NCBI GenBank assembly: GCA_002254335.1
Contig: NIVA01000139.1
Coordinates: 1-7,195 of the forward strand
From: Bacteroidetes bacterium 4572_114
Lineage (GTDB): Bacteria > Bacteroidota > Bacteroidia > Bacteroidales > 4484-276
DNA length: 7,195 bases
Reading direction: 5' to 3'
Below are positions 1-4,968 of this stretch, in pieces. Under the pieces are notes generated by a model. That model searched no databases. It was not told the origin of the DNA and saw nothing but the letters and a program-made list of their open reading frames with translations. The position numbers and the translations under genes are program-made. Each line of letters starts with the position of its first letter. The stretch's first letter is position 1.

Positions 1-534
1 AATAATTTCTAAATTCCTGCCCCTTTTCCTGAATGCGAAAATATTTTTGCCATCTTCGGTTTTAATGGCCCTGATACAACGTTTGCAAAGGATACAGCGG
101 TTATGGTCTTTGATGAGTTTCGGATTGGAAGCATCAATTTCCCTAACCGGGAAATCAAACGGAAAACGTGGCACCAACATCTGGAAACGGTATGCCAGAG
201 CTTGTAACTCGCAATTTCCGCTTTTTTCGCAGGCAGGGCAAAAATGGTTTCCTTCAACAAACAGTGCTTCAACAATTGCTTTCCTGGTATCGTTAAGGTC
301 AGGGGTGTTATTTTCAATTTCCATCCCATCGGCAATTGGTGTGGTGCAGGCAGTCATTGGCCTTCCATTAACAAGTACACTACAAATACGGCATGAACCC
401 CGGGGTTTTACCCCTTTGATATTGCACAATGTCGGAATATAGATGCCATTTTCACTGGCGGCCTCTACAATATACGAACCTGCTTCGGCCATACACTCTT
501 CACCGTCAATCTTAAATTTTACTAATGTGCTCAT
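1..534 (-). CDS. hoxU: HoxU, diaphorase small subunit of NAD-linked [NiFe] hydrogenase (C-terminus off window)
   Basis: This subunit carries electrons by iron-sulfur clusters between the flavin subunit HoxF and the hydrogenase module HoxYH in the cytoplasm. 178 codons are visible and the frame is open at the left edge; the family is about 235 residues, so roughly 55-60 are missing. A plant-type [2Fe-2S] domain has ligands C37, C48, C51 and C63. A NuoG-type His/Cys cluster follows at H97, C99, C102 and C108 in the HoxU-typical string EGNHFCPACEKSGNCELQA. A ferredoxin-like RCILCKRC motif gives C147, C150 and C153; its fourth Cys (usually in CPVG) lies outside. The start ATG matches family length, has an A/T-rich leader with no Shine-Dalgarno, and lies 36 nt after the hoxF stop, so the two form an operon. 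The short ferredoxin-like subunit next to a HoxF fusion argues for Hox rather than complex I NuoG, although another NAD-linked enzyme using the same module cannot be excluded. Confidence 0.9.
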   Translation of the reverse strand, partial: MSTLVKFKIDGEECMAEAGSYIVEAASENGIYIPTLCNIKGVKPRGSCRICSVLVNGRPMTACTTPIADGMEIENNTPDLNDTRKAIVEALFVEGNHFCPACEKSGNCELQALAYRFQMLVPRFPFDFPVREIDASNPKLIKDHNRCILCKRCIRAIKTEDGKNIFAFRKRGRNLEII

Positions 535-570
535 ATTATAATTTTTATGATTTTCGTAAATAGATGATTA

Positions 571-2328
571 TTAATTCAGGTTAGGTACCCTACCAGAAGT
601 TTCGCATGATTCCTTAACAGATTCGGCTAAATCGAAACCACTATCGAAGGACTTGCCCTTTTGTATTTTACCCTTGTACAAGTGACGGAAATTCCGGATA
701 CTCGTAACAATGGGGTTACAAGCGGTTTGTCCTAATCCGCAACGGCTTACCCTAAGGATTTTTCCCCATTCCACCAAATCTTCAATATCCTGTTTTATGC
801 CCCTTGCGTTAAGGATTTTTTCCAGTTTTTGCTTCATCAGGTATGTTATGTTGCGGCAGGTTGAGCATGATCCACAGGATTCATCAATAAAGAATTGTGT
901 AAAATTCATTACAATATCGTTGAGGATATCACGCTGTTTTCCTATGATAATTAACGATCCGCCAGTTGCCAGGTCGGTATAGCACAGTTTTCTGTTGTAA
1001 TCATCGGGGCCGATAATCGTACCGGATGGGCCTCCAACCTGCACGGCCTGTACATCTTCTTCATCAGTACCCACCATGTCGAGGACATCTTTTACCGAAA
1101 ATCCCCATTCAACCTCATAAACGCCGGGGTATTTGCAATCCCCTGAAATACTCAGGAGTTTTGTCCCGGTCGAATCCTTTGTCCCTAAACTGTGGTACCA
1201 CTCACCTCCATTTTGTAAAATTTTAACTACCGAACAAAGAGTTTCAACATTGTTTACTGCAGTTGGTTGGTCGAGGTAACCTTTTTCAACCGGGAAAGGA
1301 GGTCTGTCGCGTGGCTCACCACGTTTTCCTTCGGCTGATTCTATTAGTGCCGACTCTTCGCCACAAACATATGCCCCGGCACCAAATTGCAGGCGGATAT
1401 CAAAATCAAACCCTTTAATGCCACCGATGTCTTTTCCCAGGAGGTTTCTGTCGCGTGCACCCTGAAGGATGTTTTCCAGGTATTTTTTTAGGTAGGTATA
1501 TTCAAAACGGATATAAACAATGCCTTCGGTTGCCCCCACGGCATAACCGGCAATTACCATACCTTCAAACAAAAGCTTGGGCCTTTCGGTAATTATTACC
1601 CTGTCTTTAAATGTCCCTGGCTCGCCTTCGTCGGCATTACAGAATATGTATTTTTTTTCGCCCTTCGATTTTCTGCAAAATTCCCATTTAAGGCCTGTTG
1701 GGAAACCCGCACCACCACGGCCACGGATATTCGATTTTTTTACTTCATTAATCACCTCTTCGGGTGTCATCCCGGTGAGTTTGTCCTTTATAACCTTGCC
1801 GGGAGTGTAATCCTCGTTTAGGATTGGGCCAATTTTACGGATATTGTTTTGTACCATCGACCTTACCAGCTCGTTACTGTTTTCACCATCGCCAAAAACT
1901 GATGTGTACATCTCTTCAACAGTTTTTCCTTCCTTGATGTCGCGGATAATTTCTTTTGCCCTGAAAGGCGTAAGGTTGGTAAAAACCCTGCCGTTGATTA
2001 GTGCTGCCGGGTCGGAAGTAACCTCCCCGAATTTGATACCGGTTTCCTGTTCAAATGTTTCCTTTACCTTCTGACGGCCCATCATGTTTGCCACTGCACT
2101 ATCGTTAAGATAAATGGCATATTTACCCGTTGGGGTGCCCGAAAAGAAATGATAAAACGACATCGTTTGCTCAACGTCGGCATGGGAAATGTCCAACTCC
2201 CTGGCAATCTCAGCGATTGTCCCGTTTGGAATGTACCCCTGCTCCGATTGAATGTCAATGAGGATATCCATCAGCCTGGTTTTATCCTTATTGTACTTTT
2301 CAATGGTACTTTGTACGTTAGTTGCCAT
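571..2328 (-). CDS. hoxF: HoxF, NAD-binding flavoprotein of bidirectional [NiFe] hydrogenase (NuoE-NuoF fusion)
   Basis: HoxF binds FMN and NAD(H) and exchanges electrons between NAD and HoxU/HoxYH, allowing H2 oxidation or NADH-driven H2 formation. It has 585 residues; the Cupriavidus necator protein has about 600. Residues 1-140 are the NuoE-like domain (EKYNKDKTRLMDIL, SFYHFFSGTPTGKY). The NuoF part carries the nucleotide/flavin motifs GRGGAGFPTGLKW (203-215), NADEGEPGTFKDR (231-243) and GAGAYVCGEES (316-326), and a [4Fe-4S] site at C485, C488, C491 and C530. The start aligns with the N-terminus of known HoxF. Oddities: the NuoE-like domain has no cluster cysteines (YLNDS where Cupriavidus has YLCNS, from memory), and about 17 residues are missing around residues 104-108, where known HoxF has FGLFDTPCIGLSDQEP. 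The reading frame is intact. It is the first gene of the operon and lies behind a Rex-type operator. Confidence 0.93.
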   Translation of the reverse strand: MATNVQSTIEKYNKDKTRLMDILIDIQSEQGYIPNGTIAEIARELDISHADVEQTMSFYHFFSGTPTGKYAIYLNDSAVANMMGRQKVKETFEQETGIKFGEVTSDPAALINGRVFTNLTPFRAKEIIRDIKEGKTVEEMYTSVFGDGENSNELVRSMVQNNIRKIGPILNEDYTPGKVIKDKLTGMTPEEVINEVKKSNIRGRGGAGFPTGLKWEFCRKSKGEKKYIFCNADEGEPGTFKDRVIITERPKLLFEGMVIAGYAVGATEGIVYIRFEYTYLKKYLENILQGARDRNLLGKDIGGIKGFDFDIRLQFGAGAYVCGEESALIESAEGKRGEPRDRPPFPVEKGYLDQPTAVNNVETLCSVVKILQNGGEWYHSLGTKDSTGTKLLSISGDCKYPGVYEVEWGFSVKDVLDMVGTDEEDVQAVQVGGPSGTIIGPDDYNRKLCYTDLATGGSLIIIGKQRDILNDIVMNFTQFFIDESCGSCSTCRNITYLMKQKLEKILNARGIKQDIEDLVEWGKILRVSRCGLGQTACNPIVTSIRNFRHLYKGKIQKGKSFDSGFDLAESVKESCETSGRVPNLN

Positions 2329-2396
2329 AATATTTATTTTGATTATGAATTATACAATTGAGTAACTTACTAAGAATCCTGATAATAATTTTTCAG

Positions 2397-2414
2397 TTGT
2401 TAATCTTTTAACAA
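2397..2414. promoter_or_regulatory. Rex-type redox operator at the hoxF transcription start
   Basis: The sequence TTGTTAATCTTTTAACAA is a perfect palindrome with 7-bp arms TTGTTAA/TTAACAA around a 4-bp centre. This is the architecture of Rex operators (TTGTGAAnnnnTTCACAA and the T/A variant TTGTTAAnnnnTTAACAA). It begins 2 bp downstream of the predicted -7 box of hoxF, so it would cover the transcription start, a classical repressor position. Rex binds DNA when NAD+ is high and releases it when NADH binds. Control of an NADH-linked hydrogenase by Rex therefore fits the gene content. No rex gene is visible here; the assignment rests on the motif and its placement. Confidence 0.72.
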
Positions 2415-2416
2415 TG

Positions 2417-2446
2417 CAAAACTAATTCGAATTGTTTATCGAACAA
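2417..2446 (-). promoter_or_regulatory. Candidate hoxFU promoter (Bacteroidota type)
   Basis: On the minus strand TAGTTTTG (2424-2417) matches the Bacteroidota -7 consensus TAnnTTTG, and TTG (2446-2444) lies 19 nt upstream at the proper -33 distance. The expected start near 2410 gives a leader of about 80 nt before the hoxF ATG. TAnnTTTG boxes arise by chance in AT-rich DNA, but the correct spacing and the adjacent operator support this one. Confidence 0.55.
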
Positions 2447-2447
2447 T
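2431..2447. repeat. Second TTGTT...AACAA inverted repeat over the hoxF promoter
   Basis: On the plus strand ATTGTT (2431-2436) and AACAAT (2442-2447) form a perfect 6-bp inverted repeat around a 5-bp centre. It overlaps the -33 TTG of the candidate hoxF promoter. The arms share TTGTT/AACAA with the Rex-type site, but the spacing is 3 bp shorter, so it is not a standard Rex site. It may be a weak or degenerate accessory site, a site for another dimeric regulator such as a CRP/FNR-family protein, or chance. Confidence 0.3.
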
Positions 2448-2547
2448 AATCTTAGAAAATTTAGACATATTTTAAATAGTTTAATAACCGACATGCCTGT
2501 ATTTAAAAGGGTTTCAGGTATATTTAGATTGAGTTTAAATTGATTTT

Positions 2548-2560
2548 GTATGAATCATAC
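2548..2560. repeat. 13-bp palindrome GTATGAATCATAC
   Basis: The arms GTATGA and TCATAC are perfect complements around one central A. It lies 13 bp upstream of a TACTTTTG box facing truA, where an operator could sit. No regulator family is recognised, and short palindromes occur by chance in AT-rich DNA. Confidence 0.25.
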
Positions 2561-2573
2561 TTACATAACTAAC

Positions 2574-2623
2574 TACTTTTGTATGAAGTTGGGTTTTAAA
2601 AAGATGGCTTTTGATTAATTTTG
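2574..2623 (+). promoter_or_regulatory. Weak candidate -7 boxes facing truA
   Basis: TACTTTTG (2574-2581) and TAATTTTG (2616-2623) both match TAnnTTTG on the plus strand. The nearest TTG/TTTG elements are 24-25 nt upstream, longer than the usual 19-21, so neither is convincing. If used, they would place the whole 10-bp array and the GC-rich element within the truA leader of about 180-220 nt. Confidence 0.2.
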
Positions 2624-2670
2624 CTGAAATTTTAAAGTTATTGGATGGTCATTTATTGACATAATATTTA

Positions 2671-2750
2671 TTTAGGGTCATTTGTTGTCATTGAGGGTCA
2701 TAGGTGGTCATTTGTAGTCACTGATGGTCATTTGTAGTCATTGAGGGTTT
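2671..2750. repeat. Decamer tandem array (exact 10-bp period)
   Basis: Seven consecutive decamers end in GTCA at 2680, 2690, 2700, 2710, 2720, 2730 and 2740 without a single indel, followed by a degenerate eighth, TTGAGGGTTT. Examples are TTTGTAGTCA (twice), CTGATGGTCA and TTGAGGGTCA, so a looser 20-bp unit is also present. A further GTCA at 2648 lies out of register. The last unit can pair with AATGAC (2756-2761). The array lies 57 bp before truA. It shows no coding character, and its function is unknown. Confidence 0.75.
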
Positions 2751-2760
2751 TACAAAATGA

Positions 2761-2790
2761 CCCGCCTACGCTACGCTACGGACGGGCAGG
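2761..2790. repeat. Short GC-rich element with three CTACG units
   Basis: A markedly GC-rich stretch stands out in AT-rich surroundings. It contains CTACG three times in tandem (2766-2780) and can form a small stem between CCCG (2761-2764) and CGGG (2783-2786). It ends 16 bp before the truA ATG, so it would be in the mRNA leader. It resembles the short dispersed GC-rich repeats scattered through Bacteroidota intergenic regions, but only one copy is visible here. Confidence 0.4.
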
Positions 2791-2806
2791 CACGAAGTAA
2801 AAAACA

Positions 2807-3604
2807 ATGAGATATTTTATTCAACTTTCTTATGATGGGTCAGCTTATCACGGGTGGCAGGTCCAGGATAATTCAAGCAGTGTGCAGGAACTTATTGAGC
2901 AGGGCTTGAAATTCAAGGCCGGGCTTAACAACAGGGTGACAGGCTGTGGCCGGACGGATGCCGGGGTACATGCCCGACAGTTTTTTGCACATTTCGATTT
3001 GCTTAAACGCTTGGATGAAATAGAGTTGAAGGATTTATGTGGGGCATTGAACCACTTTTTACCAAAGGATATAGCCATTCAAAAGATATTTATGGTGAGG
3101 CCGGATGCACATTGTCGTTTTGATGCAAAGTCACGGACCTACAAATACTATATTTCCAGGGTTAAAGATCCATTCATCAGAAATAATTCATGGTATTATA
3201 GTGCCCCCCTTGACATTGACAGGATGGTTGAAGCATCAAAGGTTTTATTCGATTATGAAGATTTTACCAGCTTCTCTAAACTTCACACGGATGTAAAGAC
3301 CAATAACTGTAAAATTTCCCAGGCCGACTGGACAGAAGCCCGGGGGCAATTAATTTTTACCATCACCGCCGACCGGTTCCTCCGCAATATGGTGCGGGCA
3401 ATTGTAGGGACTTTGCTCAATGTTGGAAAAGGAAAACTTACCCTTGAAAGTTTCAGGAAAGTAATAGAAAGTAAAGACCGGGCAAATGCAGGTTTTTCAG
3501 TTCCTGCCCGGGGCTTGTTTTTGGATGGGGTGGAGTACAATTGGGTGGAGATTAAGGGAAGAGGGCCGAGGTTGGGCATTTCCAAACCGATTTTTTTTCG
3601 ATAA
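2807..3604 (+). CDS. truA: tRNA pseudouridine(38-40) synthase TruA
   Basis: TruA isomerises uridine to pseudouridine at positions 38-40 of the tRNA anticodon arm in the cytoplasm. The protein has 265 residues, close to the 270 of E. coli TruA, and needs no start adjustment. The catalytic motif GRTDAGVHA contains Asp51. Other family signatures are YDGSAYHGWQ near the N-terminus, the conserved Tyr region TYKYYI (111-116), DFTSF (152-156), RFLRNMVRAIVGTLL (190-204) and AGFSVPARGLFLDGVEY (228-244). The last ~19 residues form a variable tail. It is a single housekeeping gene, divergent from hoxF and convergent with the next gene. Its leader contains the GC-rich element and an A-rich stretch (AAAAAACA) just before the ATG, with no Shine-Dalgarno. 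No key residue seems missing. Confidence 0.96.
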   Translation: MRYFIQLSYDGSAYHGWQVQDNSSSVQELIEQGLKFKAGLNNRVTGCGRTDAGVHARQFFAHFDLLKRLDEIELKDLCGALNHFLPKDIAIQKIFMVRPDAHCRFDAKSRTYKYYISRVKDPFIRNNSWYYSAPLDIDRMVEASKVLFDYEDFTSFSKLHTDVKTNNCKISQADWTEARGQLIFTITADRFLRNMVRAIVGTLLNVGKGKLTLESFRKVIESKDRANAGFSVPARGLFLDGVEYNWVEIKGRGPRLGISKPIFFR

Positions 3605-3630
3605 GGAAATATCAACATCGGGTTATCGAA
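3597..3630. terminator. Inverted repeat at the truA stop, possible terminator
   Basis: TTCGATAA (3597-3604, including the truA stop) and TTATCGAA (3623-3630) are perfect 8-bp complements around an 18-nt loop. No U-tract follows on the plus strand, and the loop is long, so intrinsic termination is only possible, not shown. The site lies between convergent genes, where a terminator is expected. Confidence 0.3.
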
Positions 3631-3633
3631 CGT

Positions 3634-3674
3634 CATTTCCCAACCCAACCATGACGAAACCCCGTTTTCGCGTG
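3634..3674. repeat. 41-bp direct repeat, copy 1 (half element)
   Basis: These 41 bases are identical to 4834-4874, exactly 1200 bp away and in the same orientation. The copy includes CATTTCCCAACCCAACC and the left arm of the stem-loop seen at copy 2. After GCGTG the sequence diverges and the right arm is absent, so this is a truncated or decayed copy. A small stem CGAAA/TTTCG (3655-3670) remains possible. It lies between the convergent ends of truA and the beta-barrel gene. Confidence 0.85.
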
Positions 3675-3743
3675 TATAAATGACTATTCGGTGGTTATTA
3701 ATAATACTATATTTTTGAAAATAAGTCCAGTCAAACCCTATTC

Positions 3744-4406
3744 TTATTTACTTAAAATATTTAAACCTATGTTTAATTCTATAGTATTATCAAACCTTTT
3801 GAATGAATTATCAATTTTGATTGCCGGTGTTATTGCAAAATTATATTGGGCCCTTATATAAAATTTATTAATGGTGAAATTGAATCCCAAAGGAACACTT
3901 AGGTAAACCCTTTTATAATACCTGTTCGAAATCGTTGTAGGCATTTTTTTTCCAGCTACCCGAAAATCATCCGCATTTAAGAAAAATGTTTTGCTCATAA
4001 GAAGGAAAAAAAGTTTTGCGCCTGCGAATATTGAATGTTTTTTGTTGTAAGTATAACAATAATGAACACCTACATTGGCATAACTATTAATATCATAGCT
4101 CTCTAAATAGCCCATAATATTACCGGCATTATCTGCTGCAAGAAGCGGTTCATTTTTAATCAACATTCCCTGGTACTGGGTTAAAAAAGCAATTTCAGAC
4201 TGGTCAAAAATGCTGTATTTTAGTTCTAACCCCATATTAAAACCAGGCCTACCGGAAGTTTCAAGAAAATTACCATTTAAGGTTTTGTCCGATTTCGTCC
4301 ACAATATAGGGTAATTGGAACCTACCTCTAATCCAAGTTTGTATTTTTGAGAAAAGCCTGATGTTACTGTCAGTATAAAAAAAATCAATAAAGTTATTTT
4401 TTTCAT
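3744..4406 (-). CDS. Outer-membrane beta-barrel protein of unknown function
   Basis: The protein has 220 residues. It begins with a Sec signal peptide (MKK, hydrophobic core, GFSQ at about residue 20). The rest shows alternating polar/hydrophobic strands typical of small Bacteroidota outer-membrane barrels of the OMP_b-brl/PorT-like type: KYKLGLEVGSNYPILW at the mature N-terminus, then GLELKYSIFDQSEIAFLTQYQG, and a last strand NTIELNIGLNIL ending in SK. No enzymatic motif is seen. It starts 5 nt after the stop of the small lipoprotein gene, so the two are co-transcribed and may act together in the envelope. The pair is flanked by 41-bp repeats and is AT-rich compared with truA and hox. The family assignment rests on overall pattern, so the exact function is unknown. 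Confidence 0.75.
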   Translation of the reverse strand: MKKITLLIFFILTVTSGFSQKYKLGLEVGSNYPILWTKSDKTLNGNFLETSGRPGFNMGLELKYSIFDQSEIAFLTQYQGMLIKNEPLLAADNAGNIMGYLESYDINSYANVGVHYCYTYNKKHSIFAGAKLFFLLMSKTFFLNADDFRVAGKKMPTTISNRYYKRVYLSVPLGFNFTINKFYIRAQYNFAITPAIKIDNSFKRFDNTIELNIGLNILSK

Positions 4407-4411
4407 GGCTA

Positions 4412-4777
4412 CTATATTTTGATAATTTTTATTATTTCAATTTCATCCTCAAATTCAATTTTCAGAAGGTATGCCCCTTCAGGTTCGTTGATAAGTACAT
4501 CTATCGGGATGCCTGTTGTGGATGATATTGAAAAGTCTTCCTTGTAGATTTCTTTCCCATCTTTTGTCAATGAAATTGTGAAAATTGTAGTTGATGATGA
4601 GAACATTCCAATACCGACAGTAAATGCATCAATGCATGGATTTGGATATACGGCCACATGATATTTTTCATTAACACTGATATCAGGTTTCCCACAACTG
4701 AAGAGCAGGGTTGAAGCAAAAAGAAAAAGTGCGGCAATAGTCATTAAATTTGAAACTGAAAAGTTAATTCTTGTCAT
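4412..4777 (-). CDS. Small lipoprotein consisting of a T9SS-type C-terminal sorting domain
   Basis: The protein has 121 residues. A hydrophobic signal (11-27) ends in a lipobox-like LLFSC with Cys28 as the expected lipidated residue. Nearly all the rest is one domain resembling the type A T9SS sorting domain (Por_Secre_tail): VYPNP at 43-47, then FTISLTKDGKEIYKEDF, PIDVLINEPEGAYLLKIEFE and the C-terminal IIKIIKI, matching the pattern YPNP...DxxGK...G(V/Y)YLLK...KK. Normally this domain sits behind a large secreted cargo; here there is none. The start is supported by the signal and by a promoter about 30 nt upstream. It is the first gene of a pair with the beta-barrel gene. Whether it is exported by T9SS or simply lipid-anchored is open; it could be the remnant of a larger cargo gene. 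Confidence 0.75.
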   Translation of the reverse strand: MTRINFSVSNLMTIAALFLFASTLLFSCGKPDISVNEKYHVAVYPNPCIDAFTVGIGMFSSSTTIFTISLTKDGKEIYKEDFSISSTTGIPIDVLINEPEGAYLLKIEFEDEIEIIKIIKI

Positions 4778-4812
4778 ATTTGCAAAGATTTTGGTTGTTA
4801 AATTTTCAAAAC

Positions 4813-4843
4813 CAAAGATATGTCAACAATTCCCATTTCCCAA
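4813..4843 (-). promoter_or_regulatory. Candidate promoter of the lipoprotein/beta-barrel pair
   Basis: On the minus strand TATCTTTG (4820-4813) matches TAnnTTTG, with TTG (4843-4841) 20 nt upstream, the correct spacing for a Bacteroidota promoter. The predicted start lies about 30 nt before the ATG at 4777. The -33 TTG falls inside the right-hand 41-bp repeat. Confidence 0.55.
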
Positions 4844-4874
4844 CCCAACCATGACGAAACCCCGTTTTCGCGTG
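4834..4874. repeat. 41-bp direct repeat, copy 2 (with complete stem-loop)
   Basis: Identical to 3634-3674. In this copy the sequence continues into ACGAAAGTGGGGTTT, which completes a long stem-loop. The two copies enclose the lipoprotein and beta-barrel genes. Minus-strand reading gives a 24-codon ORF across it (4897-4823) beginning MAPNPTFVTRKRGF, probably just an open stretch of the repeat. Confidence 0.85.
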
Positions 4875-4889
4875 ACGAAAGTGGGGTTT
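4857..4889. terminator. Long stem-loop in repeat copy 2, possible terminator
   Basis: AAACCCC (4857-4863) pairs with GGGGTTT (4883-4889), and TTTCG (4866-4870) pairs with CGAAA (4876-4880), around the loop CGTGA. The two intervening GT/GT positions can form G.U pairs in plus-strand RNA but are A/C mismatches in minus-strand RNA. It lies downstream of the TonB_C-like gene and upstream of the next minus-strand promoter, so it could insulate the two, although no U-tract follows. It may equally be a mobile-repeat structure. Confidence 0.5.
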
Positions 4890-4968
4890 GGGGCCATGAA
4901 TTCATCAATCATTATCTTTTTACTTGCAAAGTTATTGCAATAGACATATCGCTATCTACAATATTTAT

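Larger units (their letters stand above)
2329..2806. other. Divergent intergenic region between hoxF and truA
   Basis: This stretch contains no convincing gene. Reading rightwards it holds the hoxF leader (about 80 nt), the Rex-type operator, the hoxF promoter with an overlapping inverted repeat, a 13-bp palindrome, two weak -7-like boxes facing truA, an array with a 10-bp period, and a short GC-rich element directly before truA. The stretch 2450-2540 is AT-rich and shows nothing I recognise. Confidence 0.8.

Noticed and set aside
571..2328. Respiratory complex I NuoEF or a formate dehydrogenase diaphorase instead of HoxF
   Set aside because: NuoE and NuoF are usually separate, and NuoG is far larger than the HoxU-like next gene. 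The N-terminal motifs and HoxU strings match Hox proteins closely. The hydrogenase subunits themselves are outside the window, so some doubt remains.
2671..2750. CRISPR-like array
   Set aside because: The units are only 10 bp with no spacers; it is a simple tandem array and no cas gene is near.
3634..4874. Integron cassette with attC-like sites (ACCCAAC fits RYYYAAC within the repeat)
   Set aside because: No matching GTTRRRY site or attC layout is found at the other side of the hairpin, the short motif is common, and no integrase is visible.
4927..4934. TAACTTTG on the minus strand as a promoter
   Set aside because: It fits TAnnTTTG, but the nearest upstream TTG is 24 nt away and the box falls within the read-through coding stretch of the TonB_C-like gene; no gene except the repeat ORF follows directly.
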